Positions 35,341 to 48,419 are shown, counted from the stretch's first letter. The stretch is DNA of 64,000 nucleotides from Epiperipatus broadwayi (GCA_028023455.1 JAQFVV010006197.1:15623254-15687253); one strand, 5' to 3'. Numbers and translations are program-made. The notes: generated by a model from the sequence alone, not told the origin.

Positions 35341-38300
35341 AGTTGTCTTCTAACTTCTATGACATTAATATAAAAAAAAAAAATTGATTATAGTCATAAT
35401 CAAGCTTAATTTTTCTTTTTTATTATTTTTAAAACTTTTTTAAAATAATTTTATAGAATTTTATAAGTATTAACATTATTTATTTTAACACTTTTGATTC
35501 AGAAGAAAATGCATTATGTTCAATGCTATAATCCTATGGTCAGCTTATCATATATATGACAGTGGAATATCAGTGGTGAAAGTGAAATATTTTATTTTAT
35601 TATATATTTCTCACTTGGAAATTAATCCAGGAATCTTTAATTTTTAAATCCACCATTCATGCAGGCTATTTTTTTTTATCATTCATTTTCATAATTTTAC
35701 TTTTAATCATAGTTATTTTCATCACCAATATATATGGCTATATAATTTGCCCCCAATATCTATAATCTATTAAATTTAATTTAAAACATTACTGAAATAA
35801 ACAAATCATCCCTAATAATAATAAAAAAAAAAAAGACTCAAATTTAAACTTTTTTTTTTTTTTAAATTTTATTTATTTATTTTATATATATATATGAGGG
35901 GCATTACGCTATTTTTACTACTACCATTAAAAACTAAAATATACATAAATCATATTACGAAAATGCAGCCATAATCTAAAATGAAGGGCCTTGTGATCCA
36001 TATATATATATTGTAAAGGGCACACATGCTGTTACATTCTAATAAATAAAATTAGAAATTAAAAATAAAAAGTTCGCAAATAAAAATTTGGTTTTAAAAA
36101 TTAAAAATTGAAAATTAAAAGTCATCTAAACTCATATATATATATATAAAATCACACAGATGAAAAATTATTTTAAAAAAATTTATTAAAAAAAGATAGT
36201 TTTAAAACTAAATTTTAAGAAAAAAAACTTAGAAGATATTAAAGATAAAAATATATCTTTAAGAATGTAAAAAAAATTAATTACTGCTATTGTGTAAAAT
36301 GGAAATGATTATTTTTAATTAGTCAAAGTAAACTAGTCCTTGGGCATCTCAAAATTTATAATTAAAGGTCAGATAGGAGAGAAAAACAATAGGAACAGAA
36401 TAGTCAATTAAAAAAATCCCTCAGGTAATGGACCTCAGCAAAATGATCATCATCATCATGATGTCATGTCTAGTTAATCTGAAATTTTAATATAATAAGG
36501 AAAAGATTAGAAATAAAATATTAAGGGTGTGTTATGTGTTAGTGCTGGGAGAGTTGAAGGAGAAGGGATTGAAAAGATGCACTTTCAATCCCTTTAGTTT
36601 TCAAAAAGAAAGAAAAAAATGGAAGTATCGTTTTCCTATATTGCGGACACCAGGGTCCTGCGATAAGATCCTGCAAAGCTATACCAAATAGAGCAAAGGG
36701 CCTCCGGATAAATACAAACAGAACATCAACAGCATACCTGTCTCCTCCAGTGTGTCATGGGAATTAATGCTGGATCCAAATTACAAGCAACTAAAAAGTA
36801 TGGACTTACTCTTTTAAAACCGTTAGATAATTCATAAACATTAAGTATAAAACTTTCCCAGTATTTAAATAGAAACAGAAATTCCTATCTAACCAAACTA
36901 AATCATCTATTAATAATTATTTTTATGATATGTAAATTTAAAATCATTTCCATTAATTTTTTTTTTTTTTTGTTCTTTTAAGTGTTTATTATGATTTTAT
37001 TTTTTTTCTGTTAAGCTAAACTTTTAATAAATGTTCAATTTAAGTTGGGTGTGGACGGCTGCATAGATCATAAAGTTATGTTAGTTTAATTAAAGGGAGG
37101 GTAAATCTTAGGTTATTTGTTTTGCAGTTAAATTGAGTCAATGGATTGGATGTATTGGTGTAATTAGTAAATGTAGCATGAAGATCCGCTACGTGCAGGA
37201 TCACATTATATGCCGCACTTGGGCAAAATAAGTCCCATTTCTCACTGACTATCGGAAGCAGACAGTATTCCCTGCTCTGTGGATCACCCCTTTAGCCTAT
37301 GGAATGGGATGGTAAGTTGGCAAAAAGAACCGCAATCCCTTCCTATGAAGTTTTCTCTATTTATTTATTTTATTGTTCTTGTCAGACAGATGTAACATTC
37401 CTGTACTGGACAAGAGACAATTTTTTCTCTATAATTATGCTGTTCAGATGTGCATTCCTGACAGTATGGTATTGTGCTGTCGTATTCATGCTGCATTGAA
37501 TACATCGATATATCAGATAGATTGGTGTTAGTTTGATTGCGAACTTTTGGCCTAGGATTAAATAAGGGATATAGAATATTTTCTTTTTTGAGTGCAATCT
37601 ATGTAGTCTATCCATACTCAACCCTTTAATAAAATATTAATAAATTCATCTGTGTGAACTTCTAAAATGAAAAGTTAAAATGTAAATTAAATTCTAAAGT
37701 AAAAGTTAGACTAAAATAATAATTCTAAATTTTATATATGTGCAAAATAAATGTTTCTGTGTATTGTTAATCTGGCAATGGCTTATTCTTATTTTTTATT
37801 ATCTTTCTTTCTTTAAAAATAAAGTATACATTATCTCTACTGCTCCATGAGCTAGTGACTGGGGCTAACGGTCTATAATAAAATAAAACTGGATTTTAAC
37901 TTAAGTATCTGCCCTCTATATAAATTTTCCAGGTTCGAATGGTCTGATGGAGCCCTTGTATGGCAGATACGTAAGACGCTATTCATCCCAACCGTTATAA
38001 TATATATATATATCTCACTTCCCATCAAATCAATTTGGGATTTATATTTAAATGACATTTAAAAATAGTTTTCTGATAGATGAAAAATTTCTAGATGGAT
38101 GGCATATGGTTAACTCAGCTAGTCATCCAACAACTGATTGTCAAGCAAATGTTTAGCTTTTATCTAAGTAATAAGATTCTAACTTATTCTATAGTGGTCA
38201 TATGAAAGTGATGCAGTAACAATAAAACAAAAGGATGATTATATATTTGCATTCTTTTCACTAATGAAAAGGTGGTTTATTAAGACAATCGGCTCGTGAT

Positions 38301-41300
38301 TTATCTATTTCAAGACTAGGTTGTTATTCAAATTAAGATTTTATTGACTTCTTTCGTTGTGAATCTCTTTTAAATAAAATTTATTAACATTCCATGATAG
38401 AGTGTAAAGAATTGTAATCCAATTAATTTATTATACTAAATTTATTCATACATAGACAAGCTGATGCAATTGATAATATACCTACTTAATAAAAGCATCC
38501 AAGTTATAATATTTCTGTTTTAATTAGACCCTGTATACTTTTATTTTTTTTTAAAATTTCATATTCTTTTACTAAAGACAAGTAAAGAATAGGGTGGACC
38601 GCCCTTTTCTTGTTAAATTCTCTGTCTCGTATTTACGATCTGATTGGCTGTTAGATACTAATGAGCGCGAGAGGTTTGCAGTTTCTCTCAATTTAATTCT
38701 TTTACTAAGTATTTCCATTGCTTTTTTATTAGCAATCTGTATCAAGTGAACATATTTTTAAATACTGAACAAAAAATACACAATGCATTTTGTTTTCATA
38801 AAAGTAGTCATAAAAAAGAGACCAGTTAATACTTTGCTTAGGAAATTTAAAAAACTTTAGCTTTAGCCATAAAAAAGAAGAAGAATCATTGGTTAGGTGC
38901 TCGACAAAAAGCGATGCAAAGCAAAGCTTGGGATCAACTGTTGAATTCAATTCACCACAGTCAGATGTTTTTGTTTTTTTTCCTCACTGATAATCAATGA
39001 GTTTAGTTCTTCCATAATTTAATTGTGCTAAAACATATTGAGTTGACACAATAATTCATTTGCTATATATGTGGTTCAAACAGATGTAACTTTTAGAAAT
39101 CAAACATTCTATCAAGTTTAAAAACTAATCTGGTAATTATGCAACTTTTAATTTAATCCAAACCTGTCATAATCTCATTACAATGTTTACAATATATATA
39201 CTACTATTATCAATAACTTCAATCTTATATATTAAAAGAAAATTTTATTGAGGTTTTCAAAACACTCGTATTTTGAAAAAAATTTGCTTAAACTATTAGT
39301 GATTAAATATCACAAAAATTCTTTACATCAGCAATTAATTTTAAAATATTATATCAAAGTTGTTATATACTTTAGAGAAACAAGTAAATGTATTTTAGTG
39401 GAAGCCCTCAGATTACTTTTAACTCTGTCAATTTGAATGATAATTGCAAGCATTTATTCATTTCTAGTTGCTATATATCATGAGCAATGCTCCAAAAATT
39501 TAAACTCTTGAGTATATAATGTAACAGAATAGCTAGACGACTATTTTGAAGAAAGTCCATTGGGCTATGCTGAGTAACAAATGTAATTAAACTCCAAGTA
39601 TATAGGACAATGGCCTATTTATTCAATCATACATTATAAGCATATTGAAGAACATTATCAATTTAAAACTTACTGCTGAAAATGTTAACTCCACAATAGT
39701 AATATTTCCTACTCATCATGTGGATATAAATTATGATGCCTGAGATGGCTAGAATATTTGTTAGTTTAGGCCTGTTATAACATTGAAGACCCACAATGCA
39801 CCACTAGCAACCTAAAAGTTTGAACTTATACCTTTTAATAGTTATCCCATTAGCACCGAATCATGGCTTTGGAGTTCATGAAGCTTATTTGCGATGTTGC
39901 ACTAAGCTAACTTGATGAAATACATAAATGAAAAGTGAATAAAGCAAAAAATATATGCAACAACAAAAGTTTTATTCCCAATAATAGTAACATGTAAGGT
40001 ATCTCTATATCCTCTCAAAAAGCGATGGTACAACTCCTTGACCAAGCATCAACAGGTAATGATAAATTACATTACCTCCATTTTTTTTTTTAATTTTACA
40101 TAAAATATACAAAAAAAATATTTTATTACCCCAGATGCCTAATCAAGATTTGAGATATATACTTGAATAGAAATACAGAAGGTTAACAAGATAAATATAC
40201 AACAAATATAATATTTATAGTAAGTAGATTATAAACTAATACAGACTAATAATTAACTAACTAAAAGAAGAAAAATATATATATAATAATGAAAATAATA
40301 ACTCTTACTTTTGTTTTATTCATTGTTTGTTGGCAAAAAATATTATATAAAAAATACTAATTTAGTTCTTTCAATTATAACAATCCTCAAGATTAATTTT
40401 ATTTCTCATTTATCTTAGGTTTAGTCCATTTATTACTCCTATACATTTTTTGACTGGATTGTAGATGAACAATTTAAATCACATGATTCTTTTAACAATT
40501 GTTGAGCTTTTAGAGTAACAAAATAGAGTACCTTGCCCTATTTCATACAAAAAGTTTGTGATATTTTTCCATTGGTCAGTCTACGACTGATTAATGAATT
40601 TGTTACAGTTTGGCTAGGTCATTATCAGGAATCAGTAAACCATCTCTTCTTCTTTATTGGATAAGGCATACAGATCATTTCATTTCCTTCATAGAGCAGC
40701 CATGCCATGCAAGAGATGGACCATTGAAGTTTTAGTAAACCATTCTGGTAAAATTTAAATCATATATGTATAAAGCCATTATGTATTTAAATAGTTAAGC
40801 ACTCTTTATAATATTATTCTAACTAACAAAGGCAAAACTCTCCATACAATAGTGCCACGAAATGGTGATCATGTGATTATTCTAACTTTTGCACATAGAT
40901 ACATTGTGAGATGATGGCCTTCACAGAAAAATTTTCTAGTCCACACTCTTTGCAATAACACTTACTTTGATATAAATTTATAACCATGGCCCTTTTTTAT
41001 ATATTATCAAGTGTTTTTTGAAAAATAACTTAACTGCCTCTATCCTAACTTTATCTCAATCACATCTCAGTGTTGTGTTCATCAAAGAACAACTTAATCA
41101 AACTCCCCATCTCTTACAAACATTATCAATGATCTGTTTTACGAAAACACAGGAAAGAAAATAGATTCTGATGATTTATAATTGAAAACAAAACAAAAAA
41201 AAAAATAGAGAAAATAAGAAAAATATTACCCCTTTTAATAATACCAAATTCATTTCAGAACACTGCATTTATATAAATGAAATGTACTTACTTAAAAGTT

Positions 41301-41821
41301 ATATTGCAGAGTTAATAATTTTAATAACTTTATTTCAAGTCTATATTACTTCCTTTTTCCCCCCAATAATTAATTTTATGATTAATTATTAAATTCCTTT
41401 TTTTTTTAATTTTATTTTATATACACAAATATTTGTTTGAGATAAAATGCTAAGACTCTCATACACACAACCACTAGAATAAACCTCTACCAAGCATTTC
41501 AAATCAATGAAAATGCTGTTATTTATTATTGTTACATTTAATACTTATATTTGATGCTTGTAGCTGACTACACACTGCTAAAAGATATAAAATATTTTTT
41601 ATCACAGTAAATTTGACAGTAAAGTTCTTCATGATTATGTACATATGTACATGAAATATGAGTATGTACACATATGGAGAATGTGCACATGATATAACCA
41701 TATATATCATATATAAAATAATATTTCATATATGGGGATAATCATTCTCTAATTTTTCCCTAAAAGTTATGTTTAAATAAAACAATAAATACTGAAAAAT
41801 GAATACATTTATTTTCTAAAT

Positions 41822-44800
41822 CAGAGGTCCCCAAACTTTTTTGTCCTGTGGACCACTTTCCGAATTTTTTTTTGCCATAGACCCCCTGCCTGTTTAATAT
41901 TAAATTTTCAAATTTTATATCATCAAATATGTTTTTCACAGCTGACATAGTGCTGTTCACTTTGATAGGGTTTTGTAAATAAATAAAAAAAAACTTAAAT
42001 TTTTTATTCAGACCATTATTGAAACAAATTACAAATCTTATTTTTATGTGAAATAAAACGAAATTAAACATTAATAGTTCAAAATAAAAAAAAGTCTAAA
42101 TTAAAATTCTCTTTAAAATTTAGCACAAAACTGTAAATATTTGGATTTTGGACAAAAAATCAGAATTTATTAACAAAACCATAAAATAAAGCTAAGGTTC
42201 AAAACTAAAAATACAATAATTAATGGTGTTAATGGAAGGGATAAACTTGATGCTCTTATAGCAATTGCTTAATATTTGAAGTCAAATGACTGAGGTATAG
42301 CCTTAAATCTCCTCGTTCAGCTATTTGCATATGATTTCTTTTTTTTTTGTCAGCAGATTAATTACTACTCCATAATGCAGGATAAGTATTAGCTACATTT
42401 TTTTAAAGCCAGAACTGCTGATATTCATTTTTGAATTGCACTTTAAGTTCTTCACATTAGTGCTTACTTTAATGAGTTCTTCTTGTAGTGTGATATCCAA
42501 TTCTTCAATTACATCATACAGATCGATAACCTAATATGGTATTTCCATAGTTAAAACATCATCAAATCTGGTATTAAAGTCTGGAGGGCATTTAAATGAT
42601 GAATATATGCCAAAATGTCATCATGCTAAACGTTTGTCAATGATAACTTGTGGAACTGCAAAAATTCATACCTTCCAATGTTTTATTTGAGTAGATTAAT
42701 TCTGACAAGAAAAACTGAAATTATGTACTTCAGTTTTATCTCCTTGTAACTGCAAGTTATTAAATTTAGCAAATAAATCTGTTATTAAATTTTCTTTCAA
42801 AATGGGATTTTTTTTATCCAAAACTCTAAAATGAGTTCAAAAAATGAAAAAAATATTTTCAAACATAAGCCTTTTGACAGCCAGTGCATCTCAGTGTGAA
42901 AAAGTAATTGATGAAAATCCTCTTCATTTTCTTCATACAACTGCTCAAACAACCTAAAATTTAACATGTTTCTATGAATCTTGTTTTCTGCTGTTATGAC
43001 AAATTGAAGAGACTGATGCAATCTGACACTTAGATTTTTAGCAACTAAATGTTGTCGACGAATGATGCAGTGAATTGCAAATATACCAGGTACTTTTTGT
43101 TTTTAATAGCTTATAATACTGTGATAGTGACCAAAAATGGCTGGTGCTTCGTCTGCTTTTACCAATATTATATTAGTTAAGGGAATCACTTTTTCCATGA
43201 AATAGTCTTTTAAAACATTAAATATTGATTCGTCTTTAGTATCTGTTGTCAAAGCAATTCTTGATGGATTTATTGGTCCATAACAAAACAAATATATGCC
43301 ATTAATAGTGTTTCATTACTAGTTAAAGTTGACTCATCGACTTGAAGGGGAAAATGGTTTGTTTTTAAATAATTACACAAGCTTTCCACAATGTGACTCA
43401 TTTTATCAATACATCTTTAAACTGTGTTATTACTCAAAGAAATTTTTTTGATTATATCATATGCAGGTTTATGTAGAACAATTTTTAAAACCGCCTCAAT
43501 GTCTGGCAATATCAAATGTTCTCCGATAGTACGAAGCTTTCCTGATATTGTAAGATGCCAGCAAACCATCATCATCTTTTTTTGGCATTGAAATAAACAT
43601 GCTGTCTAGCGTGATTCTCTTCTGAAGTTTTTTTTTTGGTGTTTTAAAGTATATCAAATCTTTACCTGTTTTATCAGGATGCAACCTTCTCAGATGATCC
43701 TTTAGCTTAGACAGTTTCATAGCATTATTTCATAAAGCTTTGTTGCACAAAAGACACATGGGCAAATGCTCGTCTGACAGTGATGGAATAAAGCCAAACT
43801 TCAAATAATCAATGCTATAATGCCTACATTTTTTTTAGCCTCTGCCATGTTGAGTAAAAGATATCTGTCGATCAAAAACAAGCTATTTAAATCTCGTAAG
43901 ATAAAAAAAAATTTAATTAATTGACTGGAGTGAGGCACTTACATTAAAACTAAGTATTATGAAAATTGAAAAAGTATCTGAACAATTCCTACTGCTTTAA
44001 CACAAAACCTTTAAAAAAAACACCTACACAAACAAAAACAAACCTTAAAAAGTAGAAAATAATTATTTTTTTCTATATCTGAAGCATTGACTATTTCTTT
44101 GTTTGGATATTTAATTTTTTGTTCAAGCATGCAATTAGAGTTTTTGGTCATATATTTTAGCAGGTATTATCTTTATTTGAAATATTTAATTAAAAAATGT
44201 AGCCGAGATCACAATCTGGATGACTAACTAACTAAAAGTTTGTATTTACTTTTTTTATATACTCCTAAATAACATGTTTTTGATTCACTTTGATTTGCAT
44301 CTGTATTTTGCACTAAATAAAGTTAATATTTTTCAACCACTTTTCATCTCAAAATTCAGAATAGAAATAATCAATGTTTGATTCTAACACTCCTATTTAT
44401 AATTGCCTAATTTAGCATGTCTGTGCAAAAGTTTTGGTCTAAACAAGTCTGAACAAACTTTATTCATTATGTGCAGTTGCTCGATGTAATGCTGGTATGA
44501 AAACTTGTATGTAATCATAGAACACTACAAAGCAGATACCCAAATAATCTTGTGAACCAATAATTATTTGATTTTGTCATATTTTAATAACACACAGGAA
44601 AAATTGGGTCTAAATATCAGCAAAAAATACTGTGATAATTCAAAAAATTATAATTTCCAATAAAAAACATTGTAAAAACTACTATTATCTTTATTTTTAG
44701 ATATATTGTAATTTTGTGATTTGCAAGAATTAGAATAATAAAATTCAAAACTTATCGTACCTATTCATATAATTAATTATTTCAAATTTAAAATATCTAT

Positions 44801-44945
44801 TTAAAAGTTTACGAAATAATGATTTTGGTAAGTGAACCCCCATTTACATATTGTGGACCCTCAAATTTTTTTGTTGCTGACATGGACCCCCTGAAAGTGA
44901 AAAACGACCCCTGAAGGTCAATGTTAACTATTTTGAAAAACACTG
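41822..44945. mobile_element. 3.1-kb hAT DNA transposon (ZBED-like transposase family)
   Basis: One end is CAGAGGTCCCCAAAC and the other, read inward on the minus strand, is CAGTGTTTTTCAAAA. Flanking 8-mers TTCTAAAT (41814-41821) and CTCTAAAT (44946-44953) match at seven of eight, the duplication length of hAT elements. The interior carries a broken minus-strand transposase (about 42235-43860). Both boundaries are visible, so this is a full-length but inactivated insertion in the 14-kb FBXL4 intron. Confidence 0.88.
42235..43860 (-). pseudogene. Broken hAT transposase, ZBED5/SCAND3-like
   Basis: In transcript order on the minus strand: a BED zinc-finger start at about 43838-43724 reading YLKFGFIPSLSDEHLPMCLL and CNKAL, then a stop where coding should continue. 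Next comes MKLSKLKDHLRRLHPDKTG (43720-43664), the finger's second half with the two His, then LLASYNI. At 43103-43291 it reads LTTDTKDESIFNVLKDYF then EKVIPLTNI and DEAPAIFGHY, the catalytic-domain block. At 42797-43021 it reads LHQSLQFVI-like sequence and EDFHQLLFHTEMHWLSKG. The C-terminus at 42240-42331 reads MQIAERGDLRLYLSHL. This order is that of hAT transposases related to ZBED5/SCAND3/FAM200 proteins. Several stops and frameshifts make it non-functional, and part of the hAT dimerisation region is missing. Confidence 0.85.
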
Positions 44946-45189
44946 CTCTAAATCAATGAATTCTAGATAATATTAATCTATGATGTTGATATAATAGACT
45001 ATCATCTTGTGATCATTTATTATAGCACATGACTTTGAAGCAGTATGAAGACAACTGCTCTTTAAACCTGTGAAAATTATATGTTTTGTTGGCATTAAGT
45101 TTTGTTAGAGCAAAAAAAATAAGAAGACAGTTACAAAAAGTTTTTAATGTTAATATTTGCTTTTAATTCTTAGAAACCATTTTAAAATT

Positions 45190-45880
45190 TGGGAATTTTA
45201 GTAAGTGAATGTCAATTAATACTCTTATAGTTCTTCTATCTCTAAGAATGTACCCAATCCAAGTTGTCAACTTTTTAAAATTTCCTAACAAAAAAATCCT
45301 TCTTTCAATCACTTTTTCAATGCTTCTGTATTTCTATTTTATTAAACAATTTTCATTGATTTTCTTCTAAATTTAAATCTCAAAAGACTTTGAACTTTTT
45401 CCATCTCTCTTACTTAACAAATTTCTTAGTATTCAGAACTATATTCCAAATAAAATAATATTTCTGTTTTTAACCTCAATTTTTCATAAAATAATCTTTA
45501 TTAAAAGCATGATTAAATACAATCAATAATCATTTAAATTTTTTTTCTACTATTCTTATTTTTAAGAAATTCTAAATATTTTTTTTTAATTCTTTTATTT
45601 ATAATACAAAGCAATAAGCTGAGAATAAATTTTCATTCAAATGTCCAGTTTGTTTTTTTAATTTTCCTATAATCTACCCTTTGATTCTTAATTTTAAGAG
45701 CATTTATTTTTATCCCAAATTTATAAATTTTATCAATCATATTTACTGTTTAAAGATTCTCTTTACAGCTAACAATTCATTAGTTGGGATATTATTTCCA
45801 TTCCATTGGAATTTATGTATTAAACTTCTATTAGAATTCAGAACAAAATATTTTCCAAGTATTAATATTTAAAATTTCCT
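45190..45880 (-). pseudogene. LINE ORF2 C-terminal fragment
   Basis: Minus-strand frames read, from the 45.88-kb side, DKIYKFGIKINALKIK (like x-x-G-L-K-I-N-x-x-K-T-K after the RT catalytic motif). Further on they read YSSEY, MEKVQSLLRFK and near 45235-45300 a K-S-x-Q-L-G-L-G-x-F-L-like stretch corresponding to the family's K-R-R-Q-L-x-W-I-G-H-I-L-R. Stops are frequent. It is a 5'-truncated, decayed copy of a LINE related to the one at 52.4-53.5 kb. Confidence 0.5.
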
Positions 45881-45930
45881 CAGCAATATCCCCTTTCAAT
45901 TTATTATTTAATTGTTCAACAATAATAAGA

Positions 45931-46101
45931 AGGGGGGGGGGAGAGAAAAAGAAGAAAAGAGGAGAATAAGAAGAGAGGAGGAAGAAAAACAGAAAATAAA
46001 AAAGAAAAAGGAGAAGAGGAAGAAGAGGGGAAAGAAGAAAAGGAAGAAAAAGAAAAGAAGATGAAGGAAAAATGGGGGGAAAGGAAAGGAAAGAGAAAAG
46101 T
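45931..46101 (+). repeat. Polypurine tract followed by GTA-type microsatellite
   Basis: About 170 bases of almost uninterrupted A and G begin with a run of G (AGAAGGGGGGGGGGAGAG) and continue as GAA/GGA-rich sequence. This is followed to about 46140 by (GTA/GTAATA)-type repeats. It lies only about 120 bases from the 5' boundary (acceptor side, reading from 46347) of the first visible FBXL4 exon's downstream intron. Such mirror-like purine tracts can adopt triplex DNA. Confidence 0.85.
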
Positions 46102-46220
46102 AGTAATAGTGGTAGTAGTAGTACTAGTAATAATAATACATTATACTCTTTTTAATAAATGCATTGACTTAACTAATAAATGAATTAACTTAACTACATT
46201 GCAGTCACTTAACTACTTAC

Positions 46221-46347
46221 TTTAATTCCTTAGAATGTTTTTGATTTTCTGATGTATTACAAGCCAAAATTTTAATGATTGAACCTGGAGTAAATGTTTC
46301 ATAAATACAAACTTTTACTGGATAGACTTTTTCTTCAAATTTTAATT
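46221..46347 (-). CDS. FBXL4: FBXL4 coding exon (first visible in transcript order)
   Basis: Minus-strand exon of 127 bp. The acceptor is a T-rich tract ending ...TTTTTTAG and the donor is GTAAGTAG. The exon opens in phase 1, so the preceding exon should end in one base (G giving Glu). It reads ELKFEEKVYPVKVCIYETF then TPGSIIKILACN, ending KELK with two bases left over. This matches the beta-rich (discoidin-like) region of FBXL4 upstream of the F-box, which in known orthologues reads E-L-x-F-E-x-x-V-Y-P and then P-G-x-x-I-x-I-L-A-C. The family is an SCF ubiquitin-ligase adaptor at mitochondria that limits BNIP3/NIX-dependent mitophagy. The two trailing bases AA join the first G of the next exon to make Lys, and the next codon is Trp, as in the family (x-W-E-x-L-W-S). 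The N-terminal exon was not found between here and the right edge. Identification rests on remembered family motifs; no database search was run. Confidence 0.92.
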
Positions 46348-46607
46348 CTAAAAAATAAATAAAATTTTACAATTGCTTATAAAGTAAATGAAAAGTTTAT
46401 ATTACAAAATACATTTAAATAATACATAAGCAATTTAAAAGTACAGTATTGCAGTTTGTAATGTTATAATTGACTATTTATTAGTCTGCATTACAGTGAC
46501 ATGTTTATTTCATGTTTAAAGAGGTTTATTTAAACTTCATTGTATCAATATTTCATACTCTGTAGTCAAGTTGCAATCTTTAAGTGTTCATATATATTCA
46601 ATGGACC

Positions 46608-46731
46608 ATTAGTAAGAATGGATTTCCATTCTTGCTATTAAAAGGTGTGAAGGTTGTCTTGACAGCAGTGAGAAATATTGATTACTATCCTTACTGTGAA
46701 TATTTATATGGTTACTGGTGTTTTCTAATGA
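46608..46731. mobile_element. Half copy of the 5364-5598 palindromic element
   Basis: It starts at ATTAGTAAG inside the spacer and follows the right arm of the 5.36-kb element to TTTCTAATGAT, with about a dozen differences. The left arm is absent. This indicates a truncated insertion or a recombination-deleted hairpin arm. Confidence 0.75.
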
Positions 46732-47689
46732 TTTAAAAATAAATACAAATAAATAATAAAAATAAGGACCATCTGTTTATTTGATAAAATTAAGTCATCA
46801 ATTTTTTTTTCCAAAATTATCATAAATTTTACTTTTTGCAAAAATTTGAAACAATAATTCATCTTGCCACTTTAAGTTAAATATTTTAATCTCCTGATAT
46901 GGCCCAGAAAATATTATTCTTTACTTAATAAAATCCGTTTATCTTACTAGACATTTTTTTACTTTTCCAGCAAGCTGACTTGACCTACATCGCATCATTT
47001 TGATTGTATCAGTTCATAATCAATTATCTGAAGCTTGTTATAGTGTGCAACCTTTTTTATACTTGCGACCCTCTTCCTCAGATGAAAATTTGATATATGT
47101 TTATCACGCCTAAATTTTAAGAATGAGTAAGGATATTCATAATGAAATGCTACTAGTATAAATTAATATCCAAATTTATATTTCCTAATGCACATACAAT
47201 TTGAAATGAAATTGTTTAAACAAATTATATACTTACAAAAAAAAATGATATATATAAAAATAATTTTTTTTCATGTGATTTTTATCTATTTTTTTAAAAA
47301 AAATTTTTTTTTTTTTTAAACTAATCATTATTCAAAATTTAAAAGAATTTCTTAAAAAATTTCATGACTACAAGAGGTTGTGACTCAAAGATTACTTTCC
47401 ACTATTATAGAAGATTAAGATAATCCATGTCAATAGTTGCAGTGAAACTTTTATCTCACTAATCAAATAAATCAAAAACTAATCTACCTACTTTCATATA
47501 TAGAAAAAAATTTTACCATCCATTCTATATTGTTATTCTTTAAGAACAATGTTTTTTTTTTTCTTTTGTCTTTTAATATAGTATATATACTAGGAAAACA
47601 TTTTTAATAATTTTAAATGACTTAGAAACTTTATAAAGTTTTTGTTCCTTTTATGTGATGGCTGTAATGAAAATGTTAATGGACCTTTT

Positions 47690-48050
47690 TATTTATTCTA
47701 AAATTATTTACTGCAAACTTGATCAATCAAGTGACATCAAATTGTATAAGATTATTTCCCATCATCAAACTAGTTTCTGGTTTTTGATTTCATCACTAAG
47801 GACTAGGATTCAAAACTTGAATTAATGTATCTACCAATAACCTTTTAGTCCTTTATACCCAATCCAACTAGTTATATGGAACTGATATTAGGTGTTTTTA
47901 TTTCTATTTATTAGTATTTTATGAATCTCAATTATATGTTAAATGTAGACACTCTTCTATCTTTTGTCTCGGAAGGTTAATACCAAAAAACAGTATCACA
48001 TGACTTTTCTTATTTGCTTACTCAAACATTTCCAAGAGCAGATTTTTTTT
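47690..48050. repeat. Second copy of the 9035 repeat family
   Basis: Shares with 9040-9410, in the same order, ATAA.TCTT.TTC.., CTAGTTTCT.G.TTTT, TCACTA..GA.TAGGA, ACTTGAA, ..AATAACC.TTTTAGTCC and ..TTCCAAGAGCAG. Divergence is high. No ends or target duplications are visible. Confidence 0.45.
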
Positions 48051-48140
48051 CTATACTAGTGTCACCTACTATAAGCTTAAATTATCAATGGAGAACAGAT
48101 AATATACTGTTATAAAACACTCATCCCTAGTTCGCGGCTT

Positions 48141-48419
48141 TTGCAGTCATCTGAAGAATTTGAATTCAAGGTTAGATGCAGAAGTGCATTTGATTCAGCT
48201 AAAAAAAAACTATTTTTACTGATGAAGGCAAAAGTCAAAAACCAGTCTAGTGTTAAAGATGTTACAACATTATACTCTCTGATACTCAATGATTACTGGA
48301 ATCTTATAATAGATGACTCTAAACTAAGATTGTTCGGACTTCTCAATAATAGGCTCATCCAAATTATAAAATTCTCTAGAAATGTATTCAGAAAACAATA
48401 TGACTTATCAAGTAAATAA
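48141..48419 (+). CDS. Unrecognised 92-codon open frame
   Basis: A single open plus-strand frame ending in TAA. It contains a charged stretch (AFDSAKKKLFLLMKAKVKNQ) followed by DVTTLYSLILNDYWNLIIDD and FGLLNNRLIQIIKF. Unlike most ORFs here it is not merely Phe/Ile/Tyr-rich, and it is preceded by a pyrimidine-rich GGCTTTTGCAG that could serve as a splice acceptor. It ends just before the LTR-like repeat at 48453. I recognise no domain. It may be a fragment of a retroelement protein, an exon of an unrelated plus-strand gene, or chance. Confidence 0.25.
   Translation: MQSSEEFEFKVRCRSAFDSAKKKLFLLMKAKVKNQSSVKDVTTLYSLILNDYWNLIIDDSKLRLFGLLNNRLIQIIKFSRNVFRKQYDLSSK

Larger units (their letters stand above)
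32192..46220 (-). other. FBXL4 intron of about 14 kb
   Basis: Joins the first two visible exons across a Lys codon. It contains a threefold diverged repeat at 34400-35340, a shared inverted motif at 32462/40827, a 3.1-kb hAT at 41822, a LINE fragment at about 45190 and a polypurine tract at 45931. The stretches 32550-34400 and 35340-41800 show no gene I can support. 36600-37620 includes several patches richer in G+C that may be old repeats. Confidence 0.88.
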
